A stretch of DNA of 64,000 nucleotides from Bifidobacterium boum (GCF_000741535.1 NZ_JGYQ01000007.1:434001-498000), one strand, 5' to 3'. Positions 9,456 through 18,347 are shown, numbered from the stretch's first letter. Notes: generated by a model from the sequence alone, not told the origin. Made by a program: numbers and translations.

Positions 9456-10715
9456 TCAGGATGCCATGCTGTTCATGGCGTCGAACATGTGGAACATCGG
9501 CAGGTACAGGGCAACGACCATGAAGCCGACAACAACACCAAGAATGCAGATCATGATTGGTTCGAGCAGCGAGGTGAGCTGCTTGGCGATGCTCTGGACT
9601 TCGTCCTCGTAGGCTTTGCCGGCGCTTTCCACCATCTGGTCGATGGCACCGGAATCCTCGCCGATGGAAACCATTTGCACGAGCATCTGCGGGAACACCG
9701 GTTCCCTACCCATGCTGTCTGCCAAACGGTAGCCTTTCTCCACGTCTGCGGAAATACGGATGGAGGCGGTTTCGATGGCGTAGTTGCCGGACGTCTTACC
9801 GACAATGTTGAGCGCCTCGAGGATTGGTACGCCGGATCGCAGCATGGAGGAGAAGTTGCGGCAGAAGCGGCTCAATGCGACCGCCGTGTTCAACTGGCCG
9901 AACACGGGAACGCGCAGTTTGAACGGCTCCCACCAGCTGCGGATGTAATCCTTGTTGCGGTTCTGCCGCCAATAGATCGAAAATCCGAAGATTGCGACAA
10001 GCAACAGCGGAATGACGATTGGCGCGGCCTTGCCCATCGCAACCAACACCAGGGTCAGGGCCGGCAGTTGGGCACCCATGGACTCATACATGGAAGCGAA
10101 GCTCGGCACGATGGTGAGCAGCATAACGCCGACCAGGATGAACGCGATGACGAGCACGATGACCGGGTATGCCATAGCGGATTTGATCTGGCCTTGGAGC
10201 CGGACGTCGGATTCGAAGTTGTCGGCCACGGTTTTCAGCGAGTCGTCCAGGAAGCCGCCGGCTTCACCGGCGCTGACCATGTGGATCATGATGGGCGGGA
10301 AAATGTCGCCGCTCTGACTCATGGCGTCGGAGAAGGAGCTACCGCTTTCGATGAGGCTCGCGCAGGAGCGGAGCGCGTCGCGCAACTGCTGGTTGCGGGT
10401 CTGCTCGGTGACGATATTAAGGGCGCGAATCAAAGAGACGCCCGCGCCGACCATGGTGGCGAGCTGGCGCGCCATGACGGCGAAGTCTTTTTTCGACGGG
10501 TAACGTTTGAAGCCTGGAATTTCGAGGTTCTTGTTCAAACCTGACGCTTGGGTGGGATCGACCACGTTGAGTGGGACCAGCCCGAGTTTCTGGATGCGCC
10601 CGATCGCCTGGTCGAGTGTCATCGCCTCGACAGTGCCTTTGGTTTTCGTAGTGCCATCAACACTGATGGCCTCATACTTCCACTGCACCGGTTTTGCTGC
10701 AACTTCTGCTGGCAT
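9456..10715 (-). CDS. pilC: PilC-like platform protein (T2SSF family)
   Basis: Polytopic inner-membrane platform on which the PilB and PilT motors act. At 419 residues it is family-typical. The N-terminal segment WKYEAISVDG with GTVEAMTLDQAIGRIQKLG is the usual cytoplasmic start. Two T2SSF repeats follow (about 80-205 and 285-405): the first opens KKDFAVMARQLATMVGAGV, and the second has RFCRNFSSMLRSGVPILEAL. Membrane helices are at about 170-225 and 380-405. The start ATG at 10715 lies after a GGGAG-like site. It is the first gene after the pilin terminator hairpin, so pilC, the giant minor pilin, pilD, pilM, pilN and pilO can be one transcript separate from pilin 1. Confidence 0.95.
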   Translation of the reverse strand: MPAEVAAKPVQWKYEAISVDGTTKTKGTVEAMTLDQAIGRIQKLGLVPLNVVDPTQASGLNKNLEIPGFKRYPSKKDFAVMARQLATMVGAGVSLIRALNIVTEQTRNQQLRDALRSCASLIESGSSFSDAMSQSGDIFPPIMIHMVSAGEAGGFLDDSLKTVADNFESDVRLQGQIKSAMAYPVIVLVIAFILVGVMLLTIVPSFASMYESMGAQLPALTLVLVAMGKAAPIVIPLLLVAIFGFSIYWRQNRNKDYIRSWWEPFKLRVPVFGQLNTAVALSRFCRNFSSMLRSGVPILEALNIVGKTSGNYAIETASIRISADVEKGYRLADSMGREPVFPQMLVQMVSIGEDSGAIDQMVESAGKAYEDEVQSIAKQLTSLLEPIMICILGVVVGFMVVALYLPMFHMFDAMNSMAS

Positions 10716-10820
10716 CGGTACTCCCTTGTTCGGCTTCGATACGCGTCAGTCCGGCCCGCCCCGCGGTACCGGCACATCCAGATTCGTACGTGTTATGTGA
10801 TGAGTGATGAATGGAAACGT

Positions 10821-10865
10821 GTAAGCGGTCTGTGCGGACCTGCTTGGTCTGCACAGACCGCTTAC
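10821..10865 (-). terminator. 20-bp hairpin between pilin 1 and pilC
   Basis: Arms 10821-10840 and 10846-10865 pair at 19 of 20 positions around a 5-nt loop (TGCTT). It lies 53 bases after the pilin 1 stop and isolates the pilin mRNA from the downstream assembly genes. Confidence 0.8.
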
Positions 10866-10917
10866 TACATGGTGAGCCTCAGACTAGTCAGCGGCTATAC
10901 CGCCAACTGTTCTATGC

Positions 10918-11367
10918 TCAGTTGTGAGAAACGTTGCCCACGTTAGAATCATAGAAGTAGGTCTTCAGAGAACTATCATTTGCATTCGTACCCGTGATGA
11001 CATACCCGTTATCAGTGAAGGTAAAAGCAAGTGTTACCCCCTTCGACAGATTAACCTGGTTGCCGGCGATGTCGCAAGCCGGAGCCGCCGTATCGGTAAG
11101 CGCGTAAGTGCATGTCTTCGCGTTGCTTGTTACAAGCCCGGTATACTTTCCGCCGTTTGTTGTAGCTGCCGATTCAACCACGAGGCTGGCGTTCTTGACG
11201 TCGGACTCGGTGGTGCCGTTCCAAGCGGACTTGCGCTGGTTGAGGTAAATCGGGACAGCGATGGCGGCGAGGATGCCAAGGATGATGACGACGACGAGAA
11301 GCTCGACCAAGGTGAAGCCCTTTTCACCATCTGCGCGACGCTTCAAAGCCTTCTGTACGCTCTTCAT
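10918..11367 (-). CDS. pilA: Type IV pilin 1, probable major subunit
   Basis: Structural pilin. A 17-residue basic leader (MKSVQKALKRRADGEKG) is followed by FTLVELLVVVIILGIL, the class III cleavage site, with Glu at +5. NQRKSAW and a short globular head follow. Two Cys (CTYALTDTAAPAC) can form a small disulfide loop. I start at 11367 rather than at the longest frame, because GGAAGGA lies eight bases upstream and the leader then has normal length. The mature protein is about 132 residues. It is flanked by its own promoter (extended -10 at 11485) and strong hairpins on both sides, so it can be expressed at a higher level than the assembly genes. A paralogue with a near-identical N-terminus lies at 13375. 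Confidence 0.95.
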   Translation of the reverse strand: MKSVQKALKRRADGEKGFTLVELLVVVIILGILAAIAVPIYLNQRKSAWNGTTESDVKNASLVVESAATTNGGKYTGLVTSNAKTCTYALTDTAAPACDIAGNQVNLSKGVTLAFTFTDNGYVITGTNANDSSLKTYFYDSNVGNVSHN

Positions 11368-11386
11368 TGTGTGTTCCTTCCACTCC

Positions 11387-11404
11387 GGCTGCCACCTGGC
11401 AGCC
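11387..11404 (-). other. Small hairpin in the pilin 1 leader
   Basis: GGCTGCC-AGGT-GGCAGCC lies just upstream of the pilin ribosome site (7-bp perfect stem, 4-nt loop). It could stabilise the 5' end of a highly abundant mRNA or modulate translation. Confidence 0.5.
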
Positions 11405-11484
11405 ACTTTTGGACTGCGCAGACCCAACGTTGGATATGCGCTCCGGGCTCTCGCCCGTTCAGCTCGTCAGTGCTGATGGTTATG

Positions 11485-11490
11485 AATATA
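11485..11490 (-). promoter_or_regulatory. Extended -10 element for pilin 1
   Basis: Minus-strand reading TGC-TATATT, a good extended -10 about 118 bases before the pilin 1 start codon. The -35 is poor, as is usual with extended -10 promoters. It lies inside the otherwise gene-free 302 bp between pilin 1 and the PilW-like gene. Confidence 0.55.
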
Positions 11491-11600
11491 GCAGTTTTGC
11501 AAACGATGTCATCGGCGTGTCGCACATCGAACGTTTGACGTTTTCCTTTTCAACCACCTTTCGGCGTGTCTTTCCGGCCAGTTTCGCAAACACCCAGACA

Positions 11601-11644
11601 TAGCGCGTCCCCGTCTACGGCATTTTGCAGACGGGGACGCGCTA
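11601..11644 (-). terminator. 16-bp hairpin after the PilW-like gene
   Basis: Perfect arms 11601-11616 and 11629-11644 (TAGCGCGTCCCCGTCT and its complement), with a 12-nt loop, 25 bases after the stop of the minor prepilin gene. Confidence 0.8.
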
Positions 11645-11669
11645 TGCGAGAAAGCGTTGTCACTTACGA

Positions 11670-12356
11670 TCACGGACAATGCTTGGCAATCGTCCAATCA
11701 GGATCAGCACCGGCATTGCCTACGGGGAACCGGCTCACAGTATTGCTGGTCAGCGCCTGTCCGCCAGCATAGCCTCCGACAACAGGCGCAAAGGTAACGG
11801 TATTGGTTGCTGAGTCCAACGCGAACATCTTCTGCCGGTAAATGCCGGATGCAGATGTCGGAGCCGCACTCTCATTATTGAACAAGGATGACAGGAGCGC
11901 GCCACGATCAGTGAACGCACTGACTGTCTCGTCACGCGACTGCCATTTCAACGTACCGTAAGTGTTCACAGTGTCTCCGGACCATGTGGCAGGTGTGTAA
12001 GTCAAGGCGATACACTGACCTACCCCCGTAGTGCCCACATTGGCTTTGGTCGCCGCTTCACCGGGAATATAGAGTGTCAAGATATCCCCAGACGGGTCGA
12101 CCGCAGCGTCGGATGCGTACCGCACCATGCGCTCTATACGTTGAGAAGCGGTTGTCATGGAGCTGCTCGAAACCGACCTCAGCCGGCTTGCGGTTGTCGC
12201 ACGCGTAAAAGAAACCACCGAAGCGACGAACATCGAGGAGAACAGCATGAAAATACCCAAAGACACCATCATCTCAACCAAAGTCATACCGCTCTCGCCC
12301 CGGTTGACCCTCCGCACATGGATGCGCAGCAATGATGCCAGACTTCGCTTACCCAT
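11670..12356 (-). CDS. Minor prepilin, PilW/GspJ-like
   Basis: Prepilin with a 23-residue basic leader (MGKRSLASLLRIHVRRVNRG, then ESG), cleaved before MTLVEMMVSLGIFML; Glu at +5 is present. 228 residues with a Ser/Thr/Asp-rich globular part, in the range of PilW/GspJ minor pilins that form the tip complex and prime assembly. The start is 12356 because GGAGGG lies six bases upstream. An ATG eight codons further up (12380) lacks such a site. It directly follows the PilV-like gene (stop at 12381), so the pair is co-transcribed. Assignment as PilW-like rests on size, a Met at +1 and operon position next to a PilV-like prepilin. Confidence 0.8.
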   Translation of the reverse strand: MGKRSLASLLRIHVRRVNRGESGMTLVEMMVSLGIFMLFSSMFVASVVSFTRATTASRLRSVSSSSMTTASQRIERMVRYASDAAVDPSGDILTLYIPGEAATKANVGTTGVGQCIALTYTPATWSGDTVNTYGTLKWQSRDETVSAFTDRGALLSSLFNNESAAPTSASGIYRQKMFALDSATNTVTFAPVVGGYAGGQALTSNTVSRFPVGNAGADPDWTIAKHCP

Positions 12357-12380
12357 GGCTTTCCCTCCATTCGCATTCAT

Positions 12381-13139
12381 TCAGATCGCCTTATCTTCAT
12401 TCGGGTCAATCAGTCGGGACGTCGCGTAGACGCAGGTTTTTGTCGAACCACCGACGTCAGGCCAGGTGACCGCGACCATCACCCGCAGCATAGGAATATA
12501 CTTAACTGTGCCATTGTTGAATGGTGCGATCGGCATATCGGTATTCGACCACACTTGCGACGACACATCGGCAGAGCCGGATCGCAGACCACCGGTCGGC
12601 AATCCCAACGCACTGGCGGACTTGCACGCCGCCGTGCCCTGCTTGCGATAGCACTTGCCCAGCACGGTGTACACGGTGAAGGTACCGCTACGGGATTCCT
12701 CAGGTTGCGCCGTGCGTTTGACTGTTACGCCACCGGTATCGGACGTGGAATCCGACTGGTAGAACAGATCCATATCGTCAGCGGACACCGCACCCAAATC
12801 TGAGACGGCCTTCCACGCTGCTTTGGATTCGCTCTCCTTGACACCTTTGACCAAGGTCTGGGCATAATCCTGAGGTTTATTCGACCCCAACAACGCTTCA
12901 GCCTGTTCCAGCGAGCCGTTGGCGATATTCACTGCGGCAGCGCGTTGCTGCTGAGCGTGAGAGGTGTGAATGGCAGTGATGGTGAACTGCGCTGCAGCCA
13001 GACCGGCTACCAATACCAAGGCGATCGATACAATGACCTCAATCAGAGTGAAGCCCCGCTCATTCCGCCACCGTTTGCAGGCACGTCTGCCGAGTGTCCT
13101 GATTCTGGATATCGATGACGACTGCTGATTCATCACCAT
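12381..13139 (-). CDS. Minor prepilin, PilV/GspI-like
   Basis: Class III leader of about 29 residues ending KRWRNERG, then FTLIEVIVSIALVLVAGLAAAQF; Glu +5 is present. The mature part is about 220 residues, with Cys pairs late in the chain (KCYRKQGTAACKS and KTCVYATSR). I chose ATG at 13139 (MVMNQQ): AGAGGAGA lies just upstream, and the longer frame would give an unusually long leader. It is immediately followed by the PilW-like gene. Together they look like the tip-initiating minor pilins found next to PilA in many type IVa clusters. Confidence 0.82.
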   Translation of the reverse strand: MVMNQQSSSISRIRTLGRRACKRWRNERGFTLIEVIVSIALVLVAGLAAAQFTITAIHTSHAQQQRAAAVNIANGSLEQAEALLGSNKPQDYAQTLVKGVKESESKAAWKAVSDLGAVSADDMDLFYQSDSTSDTGGVTVKRTAQPEESRSGTFTVYTVLGKCYRKQGTAACKSASALGLPTGGLRSGSADVSSQVWSNTDMPIAPFNNGTVKYIPMLRVMVAVTWPDVGGSTKTCVYATSRLIDPNEDKAI

Positions 13140-13310
13140 AGGTTCTCCTCTGTTTCGCCGACTCTGGACTCCGTGGCCGGCGCCTATGCGTGCCACAGAA
13201 TATAGCCCTGAACGTCATTATATCGACAGGTTTTCCGCACCCCAGCGCCAAGCAACGAAACCATGACATTCCCCGCACCACATGGTGTAACGTTTGACCC
13301 CACAACGCAC

Positions 13311-13354
13311 AAGGCCCGCGCAGCAACGCCTGACAGCATTCCCGCGCGGGTCTT
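13311..13354 (-). terminator. Hairpin after pilin 2
   Basis: Arms 13311-13321 and 13344-13354 (AAGGCCCGCGC against GCGCGGGTCTT, one G-U pair) lie just beyond the pilin 2 stop. The minus-strand 3' side reads CTT. Confidence 0.6.
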
Positions 13355-13374
13355 GACACGACACGCCGAAAATA

Positions 13375-13848
13375 TCACGGCCTGGTCGGACGCCACTCCG
13401 TGGTTCCCGTTGAATCGTAATAATAATACTTGTATTTCCCATCGAATCCTACATTCGTTCCCCACGCCTCCATGCGCTTTGACGTAGCATTCACCTGCAC
13501 GGTAATCTCATTACCATTGGAAATCGTAACCGTATTCTTACCGATTTTCCCTGTGTTACCTTCGGTGAACGTGCATTCGGTGTTGTTGCAACCCGTTTTT
13601 CCGCCTGTCATGGTGATTTTACTATAGTCGCCCTTCTCATCGGCGAGCGCCGTTTCCATCACCATCGAGATATTGCGCACATCCGACTCCACCGAGCTCC
13701 GCCAAGCCGCCTTGCGCTGGTTCAAGTAGATCGGCACCGCAATGGCAGCCAGAATACCGAGAATAATAACCACAACCAGCAGCTCAACCAGGGAAAAACC
13801 TAACTCGCCGCGGCTTCTGCGTCGCAACGCCTGTTTCACGCACCGCAC
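13375..13848 (-). CDS. Type IV pilin 2, paralogue of pilin 1
   Basis: Second major-type pilin. The 17-residue leader ends RRRSRGELG, and FSLVELLVVVIILGILAAIA follows; the next 12 residues match pilin 1 closely (VPIYLNQRKAAW). About 157 residues in total. The head has a tight Cys pair (CNNTEC) and diverges from pilin 1. The start is GTG at 13848, because GGAGG sits eight bases upstream; the first in-frame GTG (13857) abuts the GGAGG and cannot use it. First gene of the minus-strand pil genes, reading away from pilB. Whether pilins 1 and 2 coassemble or alternate cannot be told from sequence. Confidence 0.92.
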   Translation of the reverse strand: MRCVKQALRRRSRGELGFSLVELLVVVIILGILAAIAVPIYLNQRKAAWRSSVESDVRNISMVMETALADEKGDYSKITMTGGKTGCNNTECTFTEGNTGKIGKNTVTISNGNEITVQVNATSKRMEAWGTNVGFDGKYKYYYYDSTGTTEWRPTRP

Positions 13849-13940
13849 CGTGAACACCTCCGAAACTCACCGCCCTGTGTATGTAGTCAGGGCAACAACA
13901 CCACCCTCCGCTACCGTTGGACGGGGGTATGAACTCTTTC

Positions 13941-13946
13941 AGTATA
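13941..13946 (-). promoter_or_regulatory. Candidate -10 for pilin 2
   Basis: Minus-strand TATACT lies 93 bases before the GTG start of pilin 2, in the divergent region between pilin 2 and pilB. A matching TATAGT at 14051-14056 on the plus strand could serve pilB. Neither has a convincing -35, so both are candidates only. Confidence 0.4.
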
Positions 13947-14134
13947 GGTCACGACACACCGCGTGCAGCCACGCATGAGCTTCTCACCGAGAGTAGAACC
14001 TTTGACGTTCACCAAATCGCCGGAAAAGTCGAACAACACAACACGTATGAGCTATAGTGAAAGTGAATCAGTCGGCACGGTATTTCCGCATCCCCATGCA
14101 GTGGCGTATGGGGCACAGCAGAGGGAGAGAAGTC

Positions 14135-15895
14135 ATGAGCGCCTCAGGTGGATTCTTCTCATTCGGACGAAAGAACAACGAGGACGACCATACCCCCGAA
14201 CCAACCTCCAACATCGGGGCAACCTATGGCAACACCCCGGCCCCCAACACTCCGGGCACCAACACGGTATTCACGCCGAGCACGCCGCGGCACGCCGCCA
14301 CCAGCCCGGACTCCCCCGACGACACCGAGAGCGAAGAAACCGGTGTTGTCGACGAGCAGACCGAGCGTGACAAGGCGATGGATCTTGCGCGGCATATGAG
14401 CCTGCCGTTCGTTGACTTGGACGAATACCAGGTCGATCCAAGCGTTGTCAACATGGTGCCCGACGATTTATGCCGCCGCAGCAAGCTGCTGCCGATCTCC
14501 ATCATCAATGGGCGGCTCGCCCTCGCCATGGCCAAGCCGAACGACTTCGCCGCCATCGACGACATTTCCGCGTCCACCGGCATGCAAGTCATCCCCATGG
14601 TCGCCACCGCGTCGCAAGTCCAAGCAGCCATCAACCGGTTCCTGCGCGCCAACGCCGAGCTCAACGAAATCTCGCACGAAGTGGCGGCCAGCGCCAAGAA
14701 AATCGTCGACACTTCAAACGATGAGGAAGAAGACGTCTCCCCCGTCGCCAGGTTCGTCAACCTGCTCATCAACCAGGCCATCGACGACAACTGCTCCGAT
14801 ATCCATATCGAACCGCAGGAAGACGGCCTCGAAGTACGCTACCGTATCGACGGCGTGCTCCACGTGTTCCAGAAAGCCCCGAAAGCCATGATCCAAGGCG
14901 TCATCAGCCGTATCAAAGTCATGGCCGACCTTGATATCGGCGAGCGCCGCAAACCACAGGACGGTCGTATTACCGTGCGCCATGCGGGCAAGAGCGTGGA
15001 TTTGCGTGTGGCCACGCTGCCGACTGTGTGGGGCGAAACAGTGGTCATGCGTATTCTCTCCACGCCTGCAGGAAACCTCAAAGTGGAGGATCTGAACTTC
15101 TCGAAGCGTAATTTCGAGGTGTTCCAGAAAGCGTATAGCAGGCCGTACGGCATGGTATTGGTCACCGGTCCGACCGGTTCCGGTAAGTCCACCACCCTGT
15201 ATGCGACGTTGGGTGATGTGGCGAAGCCGGAAATCAACATCATCACCGTTGAAGACCCGGTGGAATTCCGTATGCGCGGCATCAACCAGGTGCAGGTGAA
15301 CAACAAGGCCGGACTGACCTTCGCCGCGGCATTGCGTTCCATTCTGCGTGCCGACCCGGATGTGGTGCTTATCGGCGAGATTCGAGACCAGGAGACCGCA
15401 ACCATTGCTATTGAAGCGTCGCTGACTGGCCATTTGGTGTTGTCCACGCTGCACACCAATGATGCGCCGAGTGCCGTGACACGACTCAGCGAAATGGGTG
15501 TGGAGCCGTTCCTGGTGAGCTCGTCTCTGGCCGCGGTGATGGCCCAGCGTTTGGCACGCCGCTTGTGCAAGCGGTGCCGCAAGGAAGACAAAGCCACCCC
15601 GGCTGAGCTTGCCATGATGGGTATTCCGTACAAGCCGGGTGACGAACTGCCGACCGTGTGGCGGCCGGTCGGATGCCGTGAATGTTCCAACACCGGGTAT
15701 AAGGGCCGTGTAGCCATCCAGCAGGTGATGGGCGTGGACACCACCATGGAAGAGCTCATCGCCAAGGGCGCCACCTCATTGGAAATCGAGGAGGCTGCCA
15801 AGGCGAACGGCATGACCAGTTTGCGTGAAGACGGTTGGGCGAAAGCCCTGGCGGGCATCACCTCAGTGGAAGAGGTGTTGCGCGTTACCGTATGA
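14135..15895 (+). CDS. pilB: PilB/GspE-type pilus extension ATPase
   Basis: Cytoplasmic hexameric motor that drives pilin polymerisation through PilC. 586 residues. A disordered N-terminal 75 residues (Asn/Thr/Pro-rich) precede an MshEN-type domain (about 85-185, with LPFVDLDEYQVDP and LCRRSKLLPI). Then comes the catalytic half: Walker A GPTGSGKSTT at about 345, Asp box, Walker B and His box. A four-Cys zinc site (CKRCRKE, then GCRECSNTGYKGR, about 475-520) is typical of PilB and absent from PilT. Start at ATG 14135 after AGAGGGAGAGAAGTC; an ATG at 14057 lacks a ribosome site. It diverges from the pilin genes and is followed 97 bp later by pilT. Confidence 0.95.
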   Translation: MSASGGFFSFGRKNNEDDHTPEPTSNIGATYGNTPAPNTPGTNTVFTPSTPRHAATSPDSPDDTESEETGVVDEQTERDKAMDLARHMSLPFVDLDEYQVDPSVVNMVPDDLCRRSKLLPISIINGRLALAMAKPNDFAAIDDISASTGMQVIPMVATASQVQAAINRFLRANAELNEISHEVAASAKKIVDTSNDEEEDVSPVARFVNLLINQAIDDNCSDIHIEPQEDGLEVRYRIDGVLHVFQKAPKAMIQGVISRIKVMADLDIGERRKPQDGRITVRHAGKSVDLRVATLPTVWGETVVMRILSTPAGNLKVEDLNFSKRNFEVFQKAYSRPYGMVLVTGPTGSGKSTTLYATLGDVAKPEINIITVEDPVEFRMRGINQVQVNNKAGLTFAAALRSILRADPDVVLIGEIRDQETATIAIEASLTGHLVLSTLHTNDAPSAVTRLSEMGVEPFLVSSSLAAVMAQRLARRLCKRCRKEDKATPAELAMMGIPYKPGDELPTVWRPVGCRECSNTGYKGRVAIQQVMGVDTTMEELIAKGATSLEIEEAAKANGMTSLREDGWAKALAGITSVEEVLRVTV

Positions 15896-15992
15896 CCGTA
15901 TGATTGTATGGCCGCCCGCCTGTTGCCACGAGCGCCAGACGGGCGGCCCGAAGACTTCATCCTCTCAATTACACTGACGTAAAGGACCGGAC

Positions 15993-18347
15993 ATGACCGA
16001 TGACAATAACACCAACCCCACGTGGGATGAGTATTCAGGTGAAGACAGCGGGTATCTCGCCGATCTCAAAGGCGTGACCTTCCCCAGCACCGCCCCCGAT
16101 TTCAGCGACGATCCCAAGCGGGGACGCCACTCTTCCGACGAGGACGCTTTACAAGCCACCGACCCGCAGATGCAAAGCATTTTCAGCGTATTGAACACGC
16201 CCGATCATGTGATGCATGTGACAGAAAACGACTTGCCGCAATCCATCAGGGATGATGAACGCAAACGCAAAGAAGAGGAAGAGAAAGCACGCGCCGAAGC
16301 CCAAGCCCAAGCGGAAGCCGAGCGGGAAGCGCAGGAGGCGGCAGCCGCGGAAGCACGAGCGCAGGCAGTCCGCGAAGCGGAAGCCGCCCGAGCTGCACAG
16401 CGCGAAGCTGAACTGCAACGGCAGAAAGAAGCCGAACTCGCTGCGTCACGCGGACAAGCCCGTCAGCAGGAACAAGCACGCGAAGCGGCATTACGCCAGC
16501 GTCAAGCCGAAGAGCAGGCTGCGGCACAAGCAGCTGCTCGAGCCGCAGCACAGGAGGAGGAACGCCGCAAGCGGCAACTGCAAGCCGAATCCCCGTATCC
16601 TGAGAAAACCGCGGAATCCGGGTTCCTTGGCAATGACACCGCTTTGAAAGCGCGGCAAAGCTACTCGCAAACCGCGCCCACCGCGCAGGACGTGCACAGC
16701 GCCCAGAATGCACAGGGCAACACCCAAAGCGCTCAGACCAATCACCGTGACGACACCGCTGCGGCAGAGCATACCCACGCCGCAAACCAAGGGGGACACC
16801 AACCGCTGTTCGCCAATCCAGCGAAGGAACAAGCGAACGCTGACAACGGGCACTCCCCCGCGTCGAACCCAACACCGCAACAAGCCGAACAAGCAAGGAA
16901 CAGCACCATGAATCGCTCCTTCTGGCATCAGCGTGACGCGCGCAAAGTCGCACCCGCCGAACCTGACCCGCGTACTGCACAAACCCAAACCATGCCGCGT
17001 GTGACAGCCGCCGCAGCATCCCCCAACCTGATGTCCGGCATGCCGCGGCAAGCGGAATCCATCGGACTGCGCCAACCGGCCGCACCAGGAGCGTACGGGC
17101 GTCCGACAGACCCCAACCCCATCGGGGAAGCAACCATGCGAGTCGCACGGCCAGCCAACCCGAACCAGCCAACCTTCATTGTTCCGCAAACCAACGGCAA
17201 AGACGGCAAACCCACCTCCACCAAAGAGCAGAAGGAGCGGGCCGCACTCGTCGCGAAAACCATGCGCGAAGAATACCCGGACGCTGACGAAGAGTTCGTG
17301 GCCGCTGTCGAACAGCTGGTCGAACTGAAAGCATCCGACTTGCACCTAGTGGTCGGCGACCATCCGATGCTCCGCGTGGACGGCAAACTCCAGCCCGCAC
17401 AGCACACCAGTGTGTGGGACAAAGAGCATACGCTCGCCGCCACACGCGTCATCACCACCGACGAGGAGCTCTCCCGCTTCGAACGCGACCTGGAACTCGA
17501 CGTGTCCTTCTCCATCGGCGAGCTGGTGCGATTCCGTGTCAACGTGTATCAGGACCGTTCCGGCGTAAGCATCGCCCTGCGAACCATTCCGCTGGAAATT
17601 AAGGATGCGCAGCAGCTCGGCCTCGACCCGCGCATCGCCAACCTCGCCTTGCTGCCGCGTGGCCTCGTGCTGGTGTGCGGCCCTACCGGTTCCGGTAAGT
17701 CCACCACCCTTGCGGCAATCGTGGACAAGGCGAACCGTGAGCGGCACGACCACATCATCACCATCGAAGACCCGATCGAATTCGTACACCACCACAAGAA
17801 CTGCATCGTCAGCCAGCGTGAAGTCGGCACCGATACGCTGAGCTTCGCCGAAGCGCTCAAACACGCGCTTCGTGAAGACCCTGACATCATCATGGTCGGC
17901 GAGCTTCGAGACCTCGAAACCATCTCCACCGCACTGACCGCAGTGGAAACCGGCCACTTGGTGTTCGCCACCCTGCACACGCAGGACGCGGCCAGCACCG
18001 TCGACCGTCTCATCGACGTGTACCCGGAAAACCAGCAACAACAAATCCGCGTACAGGTGGCATCCACCCTGCAGGCCGTCATCGTGCAAACCCTGCTGCC
18101 TCGCGCCGAAGGCCGTGGCCGCGTGCCCGCCACCGAAGTCATGTACGCCACGCCCGCCATCGCGGCACTGATTCGCGGCGAGAAAGCCTACCAAATTCGC
18201 AGCCAGCTGCAGTCCGGAGCCGACAAGGGCATGCACACGCTTGATCAGGATCTTGCGCGTCTGGTCAACGAAGGCAAAGTCAAGTACGAGGACGCCCTGA
18301 CCCGCGTACAGGTCAAGGAAGACTTCGACAAGATGACCACGCACTGA
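15993..18347 (+). CDS. pilT: PilT-like retraction ATPase with a 400-residue N-terminal extension
   Basis: The C-terminal 360 residues (about 425-784) are a full PilT: EQLVELKASDLHLVVGD at the start of the core, Walker A GPTGSGKSTT at about 562, HTQDAASTVDRLIDVYP, and the retraction-specific AIAALIRGEKAYQI near the end. There are no PilB zinc cysteines. The first 420 residues are unlike any PilT I know: an acidic start, a charged Ala/Glu/Gln/Arg coiled coil (about 85-195), then a low-complexity Gln/Asn/Thr/Pro linker. Total 784 versus about 350 for standard PilT. Role: pilus disassembly, hence twitching or DNA uptake. The extension may tether or regulate the motor. It follows pilB with 97 bp between. 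Start ATG 15993 after AAAGGACCGGAC. Confidence 0.9.
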   Translation: MTDDNNTNPTWDEYSGEDSGYLADLKGVTFPSTAPDFSDDPKRGRHSSDEDALQATDPQMQSIFSVLNTPDHVMHVTENDLPQSIRDDERKRKEEEEKARAEAQAQAEAEREAQEAAAAEARAQAVREAEAARAAQREAELQRQKEAELAASRGQARQQEQAREAALRQRQAEEQAAAQAAARAAAQEEERRKRQLQAESPYPEKTAESGFLGNDTALKARQSYSQTAPTAQDVHSAQNAQGNTQSAQTNHRDDTAAAEHTHAANQGGHQPLFANPAKEQANADNGHSPASNPTPQQAEQARNSTMNRSFWHQRDARKVAPAEPDPRTAQTQTMPRVTAAAASPNLMSGMPRQAESIGLRQPAAPGAYGRPTDPNPIGEATMRVARPANPNQPTFIVPQTNGKDGKPTSTKEQKERAALVAKTMREEYPDADEEFVAAVEQLVELKASDLHLVVGDHPMLRVDGKLQPAQHTSVWDKEHTLAATRVITTDEELSRFERDLELDVSFSIGELVRFRVNVYQDRSGVSIALRTIPLEIKDAQQLGLDPRIANLALLPRGLVLVCGPTGSGKSTTLAAIVDKANRERHDHIITIEDPIEFVHHHKNCIVSQREVGTDTLSFAEALKHALREDPDIIMVGELRDLETISTALTAVETGHLVFATLHTQDAASTVDRLIDVYPENQQQQIRVQVASTLQAVIVQTLLPRAEGRGRVPATEVMYATPAIAALIRGEKAYQIRSQLQSGADKGMHTLDQDLARLVNEGKVKYEDALTRVQVKEDFDKMTTH

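Noticed and set aside
9438-10544. 368-residue plus-strand open frame
   Set aside because: Antisense of pilC; acidic His/Asp-rich shadow text.
14839-15960. 373-residue minus-strand open frame
   Set aside because: Antisense of pilB.
3180-18347. Tad pilus or type II secretion system
   Set aside because: PilM, PilN, PilO and a PilT with the AIxxLIR motif are present, while TadA/B/C/Z-type genes and any secretin are absent.
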